A stretch of 64,000 bases of DNA. It comes from Pomphorhynchus laevis (Eukaryota > Acanthocephala > Palaeacanthocephala > Echinorhynchida > Pomphorhynchidae). Below are positions 1 to 10,332 of the stretch, one piece after another. The stretch covers positions 1-64,000 of the forward strand of contig WNNJ02002958.1 in assembly GCA_012934845.2 (NCBI GenBank). Direction: 5' to 3'. Position 1 is the first letter of the stretch, and each line of letters opens with the position of its first letter. The notes under the pieces are model-generated. The model saw nothing but the letters and a program-made list of their open reading frames with translations. It did no database searches and was not told where the DNA came from. The position numbers were made by a program, and so were the translations under genes.

Positions 1-640
1 CCATTAATCTATTCAAAATATTTAAACGCGAACAACGTCTTGTGGTGTATGCTGATGACACCACAGCCCTGTTCACTGGACATAGGTGAAAAGACGTAGT
101 CTCTGGCATCAGCCGTTTATTTTTAAGATTAAAAGATCAGTTACCCATATCCAACCATATTTTAAACTCCGCCAAATCGCATGTGATTGTCTTTCATGGC
201 TCCTCTGCGACGAAGCAAAAACTTAAGAGATTAGCACTCTCTGCGCTCTCCTCCATATTTGCCTCTGAACCACTCCCTACCTTCACAAGTCGAGTAAAAT
301 ACCTGGGGTTTACCGTTACGGTGAACTGGTCGGCAAAAGCCGACCTGGATAGACTTAAACGTATCCTAAAGAAAGCTAGATGGGCTCTGAAACGGGCCCA
401 GCATCTGTCATTGAAAGAAAAAACCCAGGTGCGCCTTTGGGGCACCTAGGCTATTTCGGGATTAGTCTTATTTTCGATAGGACGTCCCCCAGTGCAAAGG
501 CTTAGGTTTCTTAAGCTTCTCGTCTCTCGTTTACCCAGCATAGTCCGTGCCGACTGGACACTTCGGGGGTGAAAGACCCCGGGTGGTTTAGTCGGAAGTC
601 GTCGTGTTGGATCGGTTGGGGGGGGCTCAGATCCCCCTGG
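1..640 (+). mobile_element. LINE 3' fragment (I/R1-like reverse transcriptase end)
   Basis: The left edge begins inside a reverse transcriptase: about positions 40-80 encode VVYADDTTALF, the YADD catalytic motif. The reading continues in another frame through 183-449, where YLGFTVTVN and an Arg/Lys-rich helix (LDRLKRILKKARWALKRAQ) match the segment after the palm domain of LINE reverse transcriptases. After about 450 the frames decay. The stretch 530-636, with GGGTGGTTTAGTCGG, is a 3' untranslated terminus: a reverse-complement copy of it sits at 31560-31678. The start lies outside the window. The clade is uncertain; I/R1-type is my best guess. Confidence 0.6.
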
Positions 641-1277
641 ATTTGAGGTTTTAAAGCGTTGAGGACTATATCAGAAGAAAGAAGTGATCTTATCTACTGG
701 CTGAATTAACTATAATCTCTTTTTGACCTTATTTATGTATTTATTGTTGTTTTTTAGTAAGAAAATCTTTATTATTAGTGACCATATCATGGAAGCTACA
801 TGGAAATTTAAATCTTTAGAGTTTGTTAGTAAAAAATTGCTGTTTTTGAGGTATAATTTGCTCAATGTAAAAGTTAGTAATTGGATAGTGCAATCAGTTA
901 TCAACCCGCGATTGATTTCATTTATGGATAATTATTAAAGTCAAAAATTATTAACAATTATTAGTCGAGAACCGTTCATATTTCCTCTGGACACTGAGCG
1001 TTGTAGAAGGAAATGCAGCAGAAATGCATACAGAAGGGAAATGCAACATGAGTGATGAAAACAATGAGTTCGGTATGATGGCGATCTACGCGATACATTG
1101 GTTGTGCTAAGTTTATATAAATATCGAATTATTTATAAAATGTAATGAAATTTCGTAAGGGAAAGATCTATAAAATTACAGAAAAAGTCACTGCAGCCAA
1201 GAAATATTCTAGAACGACCATTCATATGCTTTACATTTTTATACCATTAAAAATTAAATTGAATTTTAAATTATTAT
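641..1277. other. AT-rich spacer, nothing recognised
   Basis: I see no conserved coding signal here. The overlapping short open frames at 710-938 on both strands are low-complexity and do not resemble any family I know. Confidence 0.5.
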
Positions 1278-2300
1278 AGGTTACAAGTTACTAGCCGCAA
1301 ACGGCTTTTTCAACTGTTCACAAATTTTGTTTTAAAACATTATATATCAAAATAGATCCACTCATCCAAACCGGAATTGACAATCCACTTCAACAACAGA
1401 TTTTTGAAGTGGCGATAGCTAGCAGCACTTGCAAGGTCCTCATGTAACAACTTTCAACTATTCAATAAGCGGTAAGAAAGCCTACTCACACTCCTGACTT
1501 TATCCTGGGCAAATTTAAACAGCAAAAGAGAGTAACCTCTGCCACTCAAATTGCGTAATTGTATACAAGATGATGGGAAACCTTCCGTTCCATGAACCAA
1601 AAGCCACATCGCTGCGAGGTCTAAATATAGTAGCCTTTGATCCGTTGAAGGCAGTTTCAAACAAGCTAGACACTCAGTGTAAGAATAATGTGAGCCAATA
1701 CAAAGTTTGCTTCCTCTACGCAGGATATCCTCAATTTTCGTCATTTCAGCTTTGGTGGATGAGAAAGTTGTTGTGATGCAGTATTCCTAGTGCGGGCGGA
1801 TCAAGGCGCAATATAGATGCTTGAATAGTTCCGGCTTAAGCTTAGCAAATGTGTTCTTTATACAATACAGAGAATTAATTGCTTTACCATGGATATTATC
1901 GGTATTCGGTCGAGTCTTGAGATCGTTATTTAAAATGATTTCAAGGTCTCTGTGATCAGATATAATGTGAAGCTTCTGACATCCTAAATAAAAGTCACGA
2001 TCAGGTTTACCGTTGTTAAGCTTCATATGGACACATTTGTCTATATTCATGGTCATATTGGTAGCAGTACTCCAGTTATCGTGTGAAGATCGTGCTGTAG
2101 GCGCTGGCCCTGTGGCTATTTATGCGTAAGAGCAGATAATTTAGAACTATAATGAAAAGCAAGGGACTAAGGACTGTACCTTGGAGAAAGCCACAATTAA
2201 CAGGCTTAGCAAAAGACAGGCTACTGCCAACCCTCACTTGAAATAATCTGTTGAAAATGAAATCTCGAATCCAATTGCGCGATGTTGTAAAATAAAGCTG
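1278..2300 (-). mobile_element. CR1-like LINE, 3' half of ORF2 (degraded)
   Basis: Read on the minus strand this aligns with the better-preserved CR1-like ORF2 at 24716-26821. It runs from RNWIRDF and a decayed GVPQGTVLGP motif at about 2290-2160, through MTMNIDKCVHMKL (2056 downward), to the C-terminal block ILRRGSKLC...RLLYLDLAAMW at 1744-1454. The segment that should carry the FADD motif is largely deleted, and there are several frame changes. The 3' terminus at about 1278-1330 keeps the family hairpin AGCC-GTTTGC-GGCT. It may be the 3' half of the element whose 5' half lies at 4455-5950, the two being separated by L2-like pieces. Confidence 0.75.
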
Positions 2301-2599
2301 ACCCAAAATAAAGCTGATTTTTGATCGCATCCAGAAGTAAGTAATTTATCCGGTGAATATGATGAAATTTGAAATAGTCAATTTGAAATATGTGCAACTT
2401 CGAGCTATACTTGTTAAGATAAACATGTAGCTTTGTACATACGAACACGTATCTGGGTTATAAATTGTTTTGGTTATAAATACCTAAAATAAAACGACTG
2501 AAAAATCTTTAATTTAAATATGCACATACAAATTTATAATTTGGACAACTCCAAACCTCGACAAGTCCAAAATAATGTTTATAGTCCTCCGTAACCTAA

Positions 2600-3390
2600 C
2601 ATATATACTCCCCGTCAACTTAACATATCTCGTCCTCCGTATCATTTGCCTCGTTAATCATCCCCACAGTTCCTAATCTCACTTTATTTGGCATCCATGT
2701 CGATGATAACCTTTCCATTAAACCCCTCGTCCGTGACAAGGTCTGTTCGTCTAACTTAATTATTCGTGACATCCGCCGTATCCGCCCCCTTATCGACTTC
2801 CGTTCTTGCATGTCTCCATTTCATCGCTTCTCTTCCCTAAAATCGATTACTGCATCAGGCTTTTCGCCAATTCTCAAAAATCCATCACCCTACCTCTACA
2901 ACGCATTCAACTCTACCGTTCGAATGCTCCTACGTCTTCGTCGCATCGGCCACACATCCACACATCTTGCCCAACTCGCATGGCTCAACATCCACATCCG
3001 CATCCAACTCTGCCTTTTTGTTACTCTTTGTCTCATCGCTGTCGGCTCCCCATAATTCATCAACCTCCCTTTACATGACGACAATCGTCCCACATCTTTA
3101 TCGCTGCATCCCGTCATTCCCTCTTACTCCACGTTCCCAATTACTCCAACAACTACGGTCTCCGTTCCTTCCTCGTTGCCGCCCTTGCTTAGAATCAGCT
3201 CCCTCTCGACGTCCGCCGATCTCCGTAATTTATCACATTCAAATAACTCCTGCATTCTCAACTTCTCGACACATGACTTAGATTTTTTTTGTCGTGGTCA
3301 TGGAAGCGTGCGCTGGCACGCATTTGCACTCAATAGTAAATCCTTATTTTTTAATATTAATAATAAACCGTTTAGTTACGTTATTTCTAC
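2600..3390 (+). mobile_element. L2-like LINE, family C, 5'-truncated 3' end
   Basis: Frames at 2620-3281 encode the C-terminal domain of an L2-type ORF2 (LLFPKIDYC, LQRI, VRMLLRLRRIGHTSTHLAQL). The same domain lies on the minus strand at 33968-34316 and 39773-40158. The element ends in a 3' untranslated region with the perfect hairpin GCGTGC-GCTG-GCACGC at 3306-3321. Several frameshifts mark it as dead. It abuts the truncated family A copy that starts at about 3395 on the opposite strand. Confidence 0.8.
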
Positions 3391-3394
3391 GTAA

Positions 3395-4372
3395 ATTCGG
3401 ACGGATGCGTTGACGATGCGTTGTAGGGGAAGAAGAGTGGATTTAGGTGAATTGGAAAATAGACTAAGACAATAATCGAGTCTAGAAAAAAGGAGAGAAG
3501 ATATGAGTCATACAAGAAGAGAAATCGATCAATTTACGAACTTGACAGAGATTGCGGAGTATCAAGGTAGATGAGCGTACTTTATCTCTAACGAAAGGTT
3601 TAAGTGAATGTCGGTTGTCGAAATGGAAGCCTAGGAAAACGAGATTATCAACGATAGGAAGAATTGTAGAATTTAATGACACGGAGGGAGGTTCTAAGCC
3701 GAGGCGTCGAGGTAGGATCCACATAATTTTGAATTTATCAGGATTCAGAGAAAGGCGAAGGGAAGAAGGATTATTGGAAATTGAGACAAGACAGTCAGAA
3801 GCAGAAACACTAAGATTGTGAATGCGATAAACAGGTGACTGAGCATATATGATAATGTCATCAGCATATAGACGACGAATAGCAAGATCGTCAGAGTCAG
3901 AGTGCCAGGATTCGGTAATGCAGAGAATATCGATAGATAATTGATCGAAGATATCAATGAGCATATCAGCTTTTCTGAAGAATGAAGCGAGTGTTAAGAC
4001 AGATGAAAAGTATGTTCAGGAGTGAGATCAACTAGCAGAAAAGACTAGGAAAAGACGGGACGCCATCGGATTTTCGGCTTCGTGCGTACGACGTGAAAAC
4101 TTCCGTTGATTTTACGGATTGATAGAGATGACTCACCGTTTTTTCACGTCGATGTTTCTCAATGCGAGCTGAATTGAGCTGGACAATATCAGAAGAAGAG
4201 CGGTCAGGAAAGATAGTACAAGTAGATGAAGTGGTAATAAGTTTAAAACGTTGGTAGAGTACCGAAGAGACATTTGAACTATGTCGGAAAACGATTTTTA
4301 GGAATGGAAGACTGAGATGATTGGATTTAGTAGATTTGTTTAAACGAATAAAGGATACAGGAGCGATATTGT
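3395..4372 (-). mobile_element. L2-like LINE, family A, copy with internal deletion
   Basis: This is a close relative of the intact element at 7341-11760. The higher coordinates hold the ORF1 C-terminus (NIAPVSFIRLNKSTKSNH, about 4372-4100). The endonuclease N-terminus follows (DILCITESWHSDSDD, about 3964-3870). The reading then jumps in frame to the reverse transcriptase motif YADDIIIYAQ. The whole middle of ORF2 is missing, yet the fused frame 3482-3964 stays open for 160 codons. The junction, at about 3866, shares only about 2 bp between the two sides. The 3' end is also missing. Confidence 0.85.
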
Positions 4373-4454
4373 ATGATAGAACATAATAGATAAATAGAAT
4401 TGTATGATAGAACACTAGCACATATAGAATTGTTCTTATCAAGGCACAATTAAA

Positions 4455-5950
4455 GGTATAAAGCCTCATCCCCATTGGCATCACTAACCTTCCGCAAACA
4501 CACTACATCAATACCTAAACTACAATATAGCACAACACCCCCTCCCCTTCGACCAGATCGATCACAACGAAAGAGGTTATATCCATCTATGAATAATAAG
4601 CTACCAGAAACAAGGTCAGAGAGCCAAAATTCGCAATGGGCAATGATATTTGGATGATGAGATGTTGCTATGACATTCAATTCATCCATCTTATTGGGAA
4701 TGCTTCGAACGTTCGAATATATAACTTTAAGTAAATTGTGGCTTTTACGATAAGGCGCATTGGATCTTATCTTACAATTCTCAGAAAATGTTTTCATAGC
4801 GGGGGCCATCTCAATCGTGGACGACGCCGAACTACCCGAAAATTTACAATATGAAGATCAGTTTCTCCAGATTTTATCCGAGCATTTAGCTCAGTACGAG
4901 CAACACGCCAGGGGCAACGCTCAGCGAAAGACATATCTGTCAGCAACCGAAATGGAGAATGCCTCAGTTTAGATCTGCCCTTTAACAACTCACGAACCAC
5001 TGAGGAGGAACGAAAGACAACTTTCATCAAACGAGAAAGTCCTTCAAGATGGTTGCTACGACCTATCCTAAATATCGCAATAGGGCGAACTTCTGAAATA
5101 TAGGAATCTGTAGAAATAATAACTTTCAATATTTTTTAGAATTGTTCAATATCATGGTTCACTCGAGTTTGAGACACATCTGACGTCGAATCAGGTACTT
5201 TTGCAATAATCAAATACCGATCCCGGGAAGATTTATTAGATTTGCCGGACACTAATGACTTGTGACTATTTAGTGGGTCAGTTGGTCGTTGAGAAAATAT
5301 CTGACTGGAAACTTTACTAGGCTATTCACCCTCGATTGCAACTTGGTGTGGAATTTCGATATGATGATAGTCTATATCATTGTTATTGGATTGCTTTGTG
5401 AGAGAAGGTGATATAGGCCATGTGGATTGTGACTTGACAACGGAATTGCTAGCTTCTTTTATAGGTACCATTTCCGACGCAGTTTCTATATCCAGACCAG
5501 ATGTAATTATATTAATTGTGAAACTCGATGTTATGTCATCCGGGAGTATAGTGCTGGTGTCTTTTGTATCTCTCAGGTTTCCAACATATGTATGATTAGA
5601 CACAATATCGTGACTTGGCCTAGTTTGACAATCTTCACTCGATAGATGATTCGTCCGAGTCACATATTTAAGTGCCTCAAAACTCCAACCGACGGAGTGA
5701 ACATCATTGTATTCTTTAAACGTATCAGCAGCAAGTATAATATAAGAATTATTTGGTGTGATCCTTGAAATATTTCGCAATAAAATTGAAATGCTGCAAT
5801 GTTCACAAATAAATATGCTATCGCACATATCCGATTGCTTGGACTACAGAATTGAGGCGGTTGTCCAGACATCGTCACCCAAGGAGTCACAACAAACTTA
5901 TGAGATGTGTACTTCGGAGGATTTTTCGTCTTTCTCAACCCCATTTAGTA
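4455..5950 (-). mobile_element. CR1-like LINE, 5' half: ORF1 and start of endonuclease
   Basis: The minus strand reads MGLRKTKN at 5944, then a zinc-finger-like FICEHC at about 5815 and a long polar linker (5828-5322). Next comes the RRM-like nucleic-acid-binding end of ORF1 (IAIFRIGRSNH...SGETDLHIVNF, 5129-4794). ORF2 overlaps the end of ORF1 by 16 nt and starts the endonuclease: SNVRSIPNKMDELN and GYNLFRCDRSGRRGGG (4809-4450). This layout matches the CR1-like element at 32170-33890. ORF1 contains at least one frame change. It stops at about 4455 next to the family A fragment. Confidence 0.75.
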
Positions 5951-6180
5951 TTGTGGATCAGCAATTGTATTGTAAATTGTATGTGTTTAAGTATCTGCTT
6001 TTTAATGCTGTAAGTAATAATAGCTAAAACAATTTTTTAATCACTCCATAGAACATTCATAGAAGATTTTAACAAAGATTTTCGATTACACAAAGTTGTT
6101 GCAAGTAATAATATTGTATGTATAATCTCTTTAACTTTTTTATGTGGAGGTGAGAGGAATTATACGTGGAGGTGAGTATA
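5951..6180. other. Spacer with a short GTGGAGGTGAG repeat
   Basis: The spacer is AT-rich. GTGGAGGTGAG occurs twice and a related AAGGAGGTGAAGG once between about 6142 and 6202. They may belong to the 3' region of the adjoining LINE fragment. I see no gene. Confidence 0.4.
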
Positions 6181-7040
6181 TAATCGCTTTAAGGAGGTGA
6201 AGGGGATTCAGTATGTTCAGGAAAAAACAGATAAAAAGTCGAGTTTGAGAAGTCGAAAAGTGATACAAAGGATACAGAATAAAATGCAGTTTTCCATATT
6301 TAGCCAGTTGAGGCAAAAGGAAATGGGATCAAAAAGTCGGCGGCAAAAATAATATGCTCTTCGGAATTCACAAAGCGTTTGAGAAGAGAGAATTTAGAAG
6401 AGAAAGCAAAAAGACTGAGGCAATAGTTGATCTTAGGAAACAATAGACTGAAGATAAGAGAGTGACAGAAGTTAAAATCAAGCAAGCTCCTGACACGGCG
6501 AAGGTCGCGAAGTAGGAGATTGCAAGATCGGGTTTTGTCGCAAGCGAATGGATCGAGAACGACTGTTGTCGAAGTGAACTCCCAAGAAAGTAAGATGATC
6601 AACAATACGAACAGTCGAATTACGAAATACGGAATAAAGAGAAACAAGGAGGAAAGAAGGGATAACTCATAAGATGTTATACTTTGAATGATTAGGATAG
6701 AAACAAAGCGAGGAAATATGCTTAAAAATGCAAGCAAGATAAATCGTAGAAGAGGCGGATAGATCATCGATAAGATGAGCAGGCAAATGAGAGTAAAGAA
6801 GAATATCATCAGAGTATGCATAATGCAAAAGTTATGGTCACATATAATGCTGTATAGATCGTCAAGGAAAATTTAACAGAATTGGTCCGAGAACAGTACC
6901 GTAAGGAACGCCACAGGAGAGAGAGGAAGGTGTAGAGAAAAACGTATTGCAATAGACAATGAAAGATCTTTCAGAGAGATAAGAGGATAACCAGGATACA
7001 GTTACAGATGAAAATCTATGGTTATTAATAGTACATGTTA
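6181..7040 (-). mobile_element. L2-like LINE fragment, third family, RT portion
   Basis: The minus strand encodes VSWLSSYLSERSFIVY and a GVPYGTVLGPIL motif at about 6990-6870. The frame at 6821-6300 follows, with CDKTRSCNLLLRDLRRVRSL and LLFPKINYCLSLF, the block that follows the palm domain in L2-type ORF2. It is related to families A and C but clearly different in sequence. Frameshifts and missing parts show it is dead. Confidence 0.65.
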
Positions 7041-7189
7041 ATTCTAGTGGCTCTTGTAGATTACATTCACTTGCAATTCTACTAAATTACAAATTTACAG
7101 AATTTGTAATTTGATGATTTAGTGGGAGATTTAATTCTGTAAATTGATGTGTGGAAGAATTAAAAAATAGTGTGGATAATTGAATCAAT

Positions 7190-7340
7190 TATTAAGGGAC
7201 AAAAGAGAGCGGAGACTGTGTTTGAAGGATATACATGAAGGCAGTTGAGCGGATTGCAGAAGATAGTTTATTCCAGAGAATAGGAGCGGCAATAAAAAAG
7301 CAACGCCGGTCGTAGTTTGAGAAACATGTAATGCCAGAGG
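7190..7340 (-). mobile_element. L2-like ORF2 C-terminal fragment
   Basis: The minus strand reads YDRRCFFIAAPILWNKL and SSAIRSTAFMYI, the last conserved block of L2-type ORF2 (compare SFLVAAPLSWNHLPIHIRQS in the intact element). It lies directly against the 3' end of the intact family A LINE at 7341. It is therefore a separate element, possibly the insertion target of that LINE. Confidence 0.55.
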
Positions 7341-7376
7341 TGTAATAATAATACAAATTTATTTAATGTGGCAAAT

Positions 7377-7393
7377 GCGTACAAGCTGTACGC
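7377..7393 (-). other. 3'-terminal hairpin of family A LINE
   Basis: A perfect 6-bp stem with a 5-nt loop (GCGTAC-aagct-GTACGC on the plus strand) lies 29 bp after the ORF2 stop and about 36 bp from the element's end. The equivalent hairpin of family C (3306-3321 and 33921-33936) differs by a paired change at one position. By analogy with other L2 and CR1 elements it may be what the reverse transcriptase recognises at priming; that role is inferred. Confidence 0.7.
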
Positions 7394-7422
7394 TTACAAG
7401 TCCACAAACAAAAATGAAAAAG

Positions 7423-10332
7423 TCAAGCAGATAAATTGTTAAAATGGGATCGGATTTGTCGTTTGAAGCACTGCAGGGAAGTTGATTGGCGTATATGAAT
7501 GGGCAGATGATTCCACGATAGAGGAGCAGCCACCAGGAAGGAGCGGAGTCCAAAGGAGGTAGAGTAGTTTGGGACATGTAAAAGAAGGGAATTACAGGAA
7601 CGCAAGGAACAGTAAACAGGACGAGAATTATCAAGAAAAGGAAGGTTGAGAAATGAAGGGGTATGAAAAGTTACAAGGCGGAAAGCAACGATAAGAAGAC
7701 GAATTTGAACACGACAATAAATTGTAGGCAAATCGAGAGAAGCAAGATGGTAGGATGTATGATCAAAACGACGAAGACGGAGGAGAATTCGGACAGCTGC
7801 GTTGACGATGCGTTGTAGGGGAAGAAGAGTGGATTTAGGTGAGTTGGAAAATAGACTAAGACAATAATCGAGTCTAGAAAAAAGGAGAGATGATATGAGA
7901 GTCATACAAGAAGGGAAATCGATCAATCTACGAACTTGACGGAGGTTGCGGAGTATCAAGGTAGATGAGCGTACTTTATCTCTAACGAAAGGTTTAAGTG
8001 AAAGTCGGTTGTCAAAATGGAAGCCTAGGAAAACGAGATTATCAACGATAGGAAGAATTGTAGAATTTAATGATACGGAGGGAGGTTCGAAGCCGAGGCG
8101 TCGAGGTAGGATCCACATAATTTTGGATTTATCAGGATTCAGAGAAAGGCGAAGGGAAGAAAGATGATTGGAAATTGAGACAAGACAGTCCGAAGCGGAA
8201 ACACTAAGATCGTGAATACGATAAACAGGTGCATGAGCATAGATGAGAATGTCATCAGCATATTGCATAACATGGAAGTTAAATTTATGAGAAATCGAAG
8301 ACAAATCACCAAGAAGAAGAGAGAAAAGTATAGGGCCTAATACGGAGCCTTGTGGAACACCGGACGGAATGGACGAAGGATGGGAGAGAGAAGAGTTAGA
8401 ATATACGCGAAATGTACGGTTTGATAGATATGAAGAAAACCATGATACAGTGGGTAAAGAGAAGCCATAATCATGACGAAGGCGATGGAGAAGAATCGAG
8501 TGATCGACGATGTCAAAAGCAGACGATAGATCAAGAGAAACTATGACACTACATAATTTATGATCGCGCGATATGAGTAAGTCGTTATAAACTTTAAGAC
8601 ATGCAATTTCGGTAGAGTAATTAGAGCGAAAAGCGGCTTGGAAGGGAGGAAATAAGTTAGAGGAATAGAGATATGTATTAACTTGCTTAAGAACGAGACG
8701 CTCAAGGAGTTTAGAGAGGGTTGGGAGAAGTGAAATAGGACGGTACGAAGATGGTAGTGAGGAGTCGAGAGATTGCTTTTTGATGAGAGGACGAACAGTG
8801 GCGCATTTCCAGATGGAAGGAAATGTACGGCTACGGATGGACGAGTTGAACAATGTGGTTAGGAAGGGTAAGATAACGGAGCAGATATTTTTAAGCAAGT
8901 GAGTGGGAATTGGGTCAGAAGGAGAGGTTTTATTAGGTAATGACAGCAGAACCGAAGAAACTTCATCAGACGAAACGGGAAGAAGGTGGAATAGTTCTGG
9001 GAGGGAAGTATTTAAAGATAAGAGTGGGTACAAGGGGGCTATGGGTAGTAGGGAAAGTAAATTAGATAGCTTAGTTTGTAGATAAGAAGAAAATTCATCA
9101 GGATTTATATTACAAGGGGTAGATGATCGTGAAAGAATTGAGTTTAAGATTTTCCAATGAGATTTAGTGTTGGAAGATGACTCGAGTTGATTTCGCCAAA
9201 AGAGAGTACGTTTAGTACGTATAAGAATGAGATGTGAACGGCGTTGAGAAAAGTAGGAATCACGAAGATTTGGAGGGAGTGAGTTGGGTGAACGTTTAAG
9301 AAAGCGTTTATACATACGAAAAGAGTGACGGAGTCGACGCTTAGAAAGACTACAGTCAGAATCGAACCAGGGAGCATGGCGCAAGCGCTGGGAACGTCGA
9401 AGTCGACTAGGCAGAAGGTTATTGAGGATCGACGTAAGTTCAGAATCAAACAGAATGCAGAGATCATCGGGAGAGAGATAGTTAAGAGGAAGTGAAAAGA
9501 GTGAAGAATTGAGTAAGGCTGTGCAGAGATCAGGGATATCGAGAAGCTTCCATGGTCGACTTGGTGTAGATAAAGGTAAAGGCGGAGAAGGAGGATGGGG
9601 ACGAGTAAGAGTAAGAGTGACAAGGAAATGATCGGACAAACCAGGATCAGTAATTGACAAGGAGGTATAGTCATTGAAGCAGTTAGGAACAGCAATGATG
9701 TCGAGAGCACCGCCGAGAATATGAGTTGGGCTTGTTGAAAGTAATTTATAGTTAAAATCAGAAAAAAGATTAGTTAAAGTGATAGAGTCAGAGTCAGACG
9801 GGCGATCAAGACGAATGTTAAAGTCACCGAGAACAAAAGAAGGAGTATAAGACAATGAACAGTGAGACATTAGATCTGCAAGGTCGTTAAAGAAGATACG
9901 TGATGGGGCAACTGAACCTGGACGGTATACAATCACAAGTTCCAGAGGGAAAGGCGTTGATAATCTGCATATGAGTAATTCGAACGAAGTGTAACGGATG
10001 TTAACGTTGATTTTACGTAAAGACATTGGGTGACGAGCAATGGCAACAATACCGCCATGGTTAGACGCAGTAGATGTATGAGATGTAATTTGACGAGCTG
10101 ATTCAACTAGAGAACAACCAGAGCGACATAGACGACGAATAGCAAGATCGTCGGAGTCAGAGTGCCAGGATTCGGTAATGCAGAGAATATCGATAGATAA
10201 TTGATCGAAGATATCGAGAAGCATATCAGCTTTATGAAGAATGGAGCGAGTATTGAATAGACTAAGACGAAAAGTATGCTTAGGAGCGAGATCGACTAGC
10301 GAAGAAGACAAGGGGGAGAGATGGGACGCCAT
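7423..10332 (-). CDS. LINE ORF2 protein: endonuclease plus reverse transcriptase
   Basis: This 969-residue protein starts at ATG 10332 (MASHLSPL). The N-terminal third is an APE-type endonuclease: NTRSILHKADM near residue 27, CITESWHS near 50, LGDFNIRLD near 165, and DPGLSDHF near 225 carrying the catalytic SDH. The reverse transcriptase follows, with LDLSSAFDIVDH (motif A), SGVPQGSVLGPIL (B) and QYADDILIY (C, near residue 690). The C-terminal block LQRIVNAAVRILLRLRR...SWNHLPIHIR is typical of the L2/CR1 group. It copies its own RNA at a nicked chromosomal site. No motif residue appears lost, so activity is possible but unproven. Confidence 0.92.
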   Translation of the reverse strand: MASHLSPLSSSLVDLAPKHTFRLSLFNTRSILHKADMLLDIFDQLSIDILCITESWHSDSDDLAIRRLCRSGCSLVESARQITSHTSTASNHGGIVAIARHPMSLRKINVNIRYTSFELLICRLSTPFPLELVIVYRPGSVAPSRIFFNDLADLMSHCSLSYTPSFVLGDFNIRLDRPSDSDSITLTNLFSDFNYKLLSTSPTHILGGALDIIAVPNCFNDYTSLSITDPGLSDHFLVTLTLTRPHPPSPPLPLSTPSRPWKLLDIPDLCTALLNSSLFSLPLNYLSPDDLCILFDSELTSILNNLLPSRLRRSQRLRHAPWFDSDCSLSKRRLRHSFRMYKRFLKRSPNSLPPNLRDSYFSQRRSHLILIRTKRTLFWRNQLESSSNTKSHWKILNSILSRSSTPCNINPDEFSSYLQTKLSNLLSLLPIAPLYPLLSLNTSLPELFHLLPVSSDEVSSVLLSLPNKTSPSDPIPTHLLKNICSVILPFLTTLFNSSIRSRTFPSIWKCATVRPLIKKQSLDSSLPSSYRPISLLPTLSKLLERLVLKQVNTYLYSSNLFPPFQAAFRSNYSTEIACLKVYNDLLISRDHKLCSVIVSLDLSSAFDIVDHSILLHRLRHDYGFSLPTVSWFSSYLSNRTFRVYSNSSLSHPSSIPSGVPQGSVLGPILFSLLLGDLSSISHKFNFHVMQYADDILIYAHAPVYRIHDLSVSASDCLVSISNHLSSLRLSLNPDKSKIMWILPRRLGFEPPSVSLNSTILPIVDNLVFLGFHFDNRLSLKPFVRDKVRSSTLILRNLRQVRRLIDFPSCMTLISSLLFSRLDYCLSLFSNSPKSTLLPLQRIVNAAVRILLRLRRFDHTSYHLASLDLPTIYCRVQIRLLIVAFRLVTFHTPSFLNLPFLDNSRPVYCSLRSCNSLLLHVPNYSTSFGLRSFLVAAPLSWNHLPIHIRQSTSLQCFKRQIRSHFNNLSA

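Noticed and set aside
7946-8167. Open frame on the strand opposite the intact LINE ORF2 (also at 3552-3821)
   Set aside because: It is the antisense shadow of the conserved ORF2 sequence and recurs only because the LINE does.
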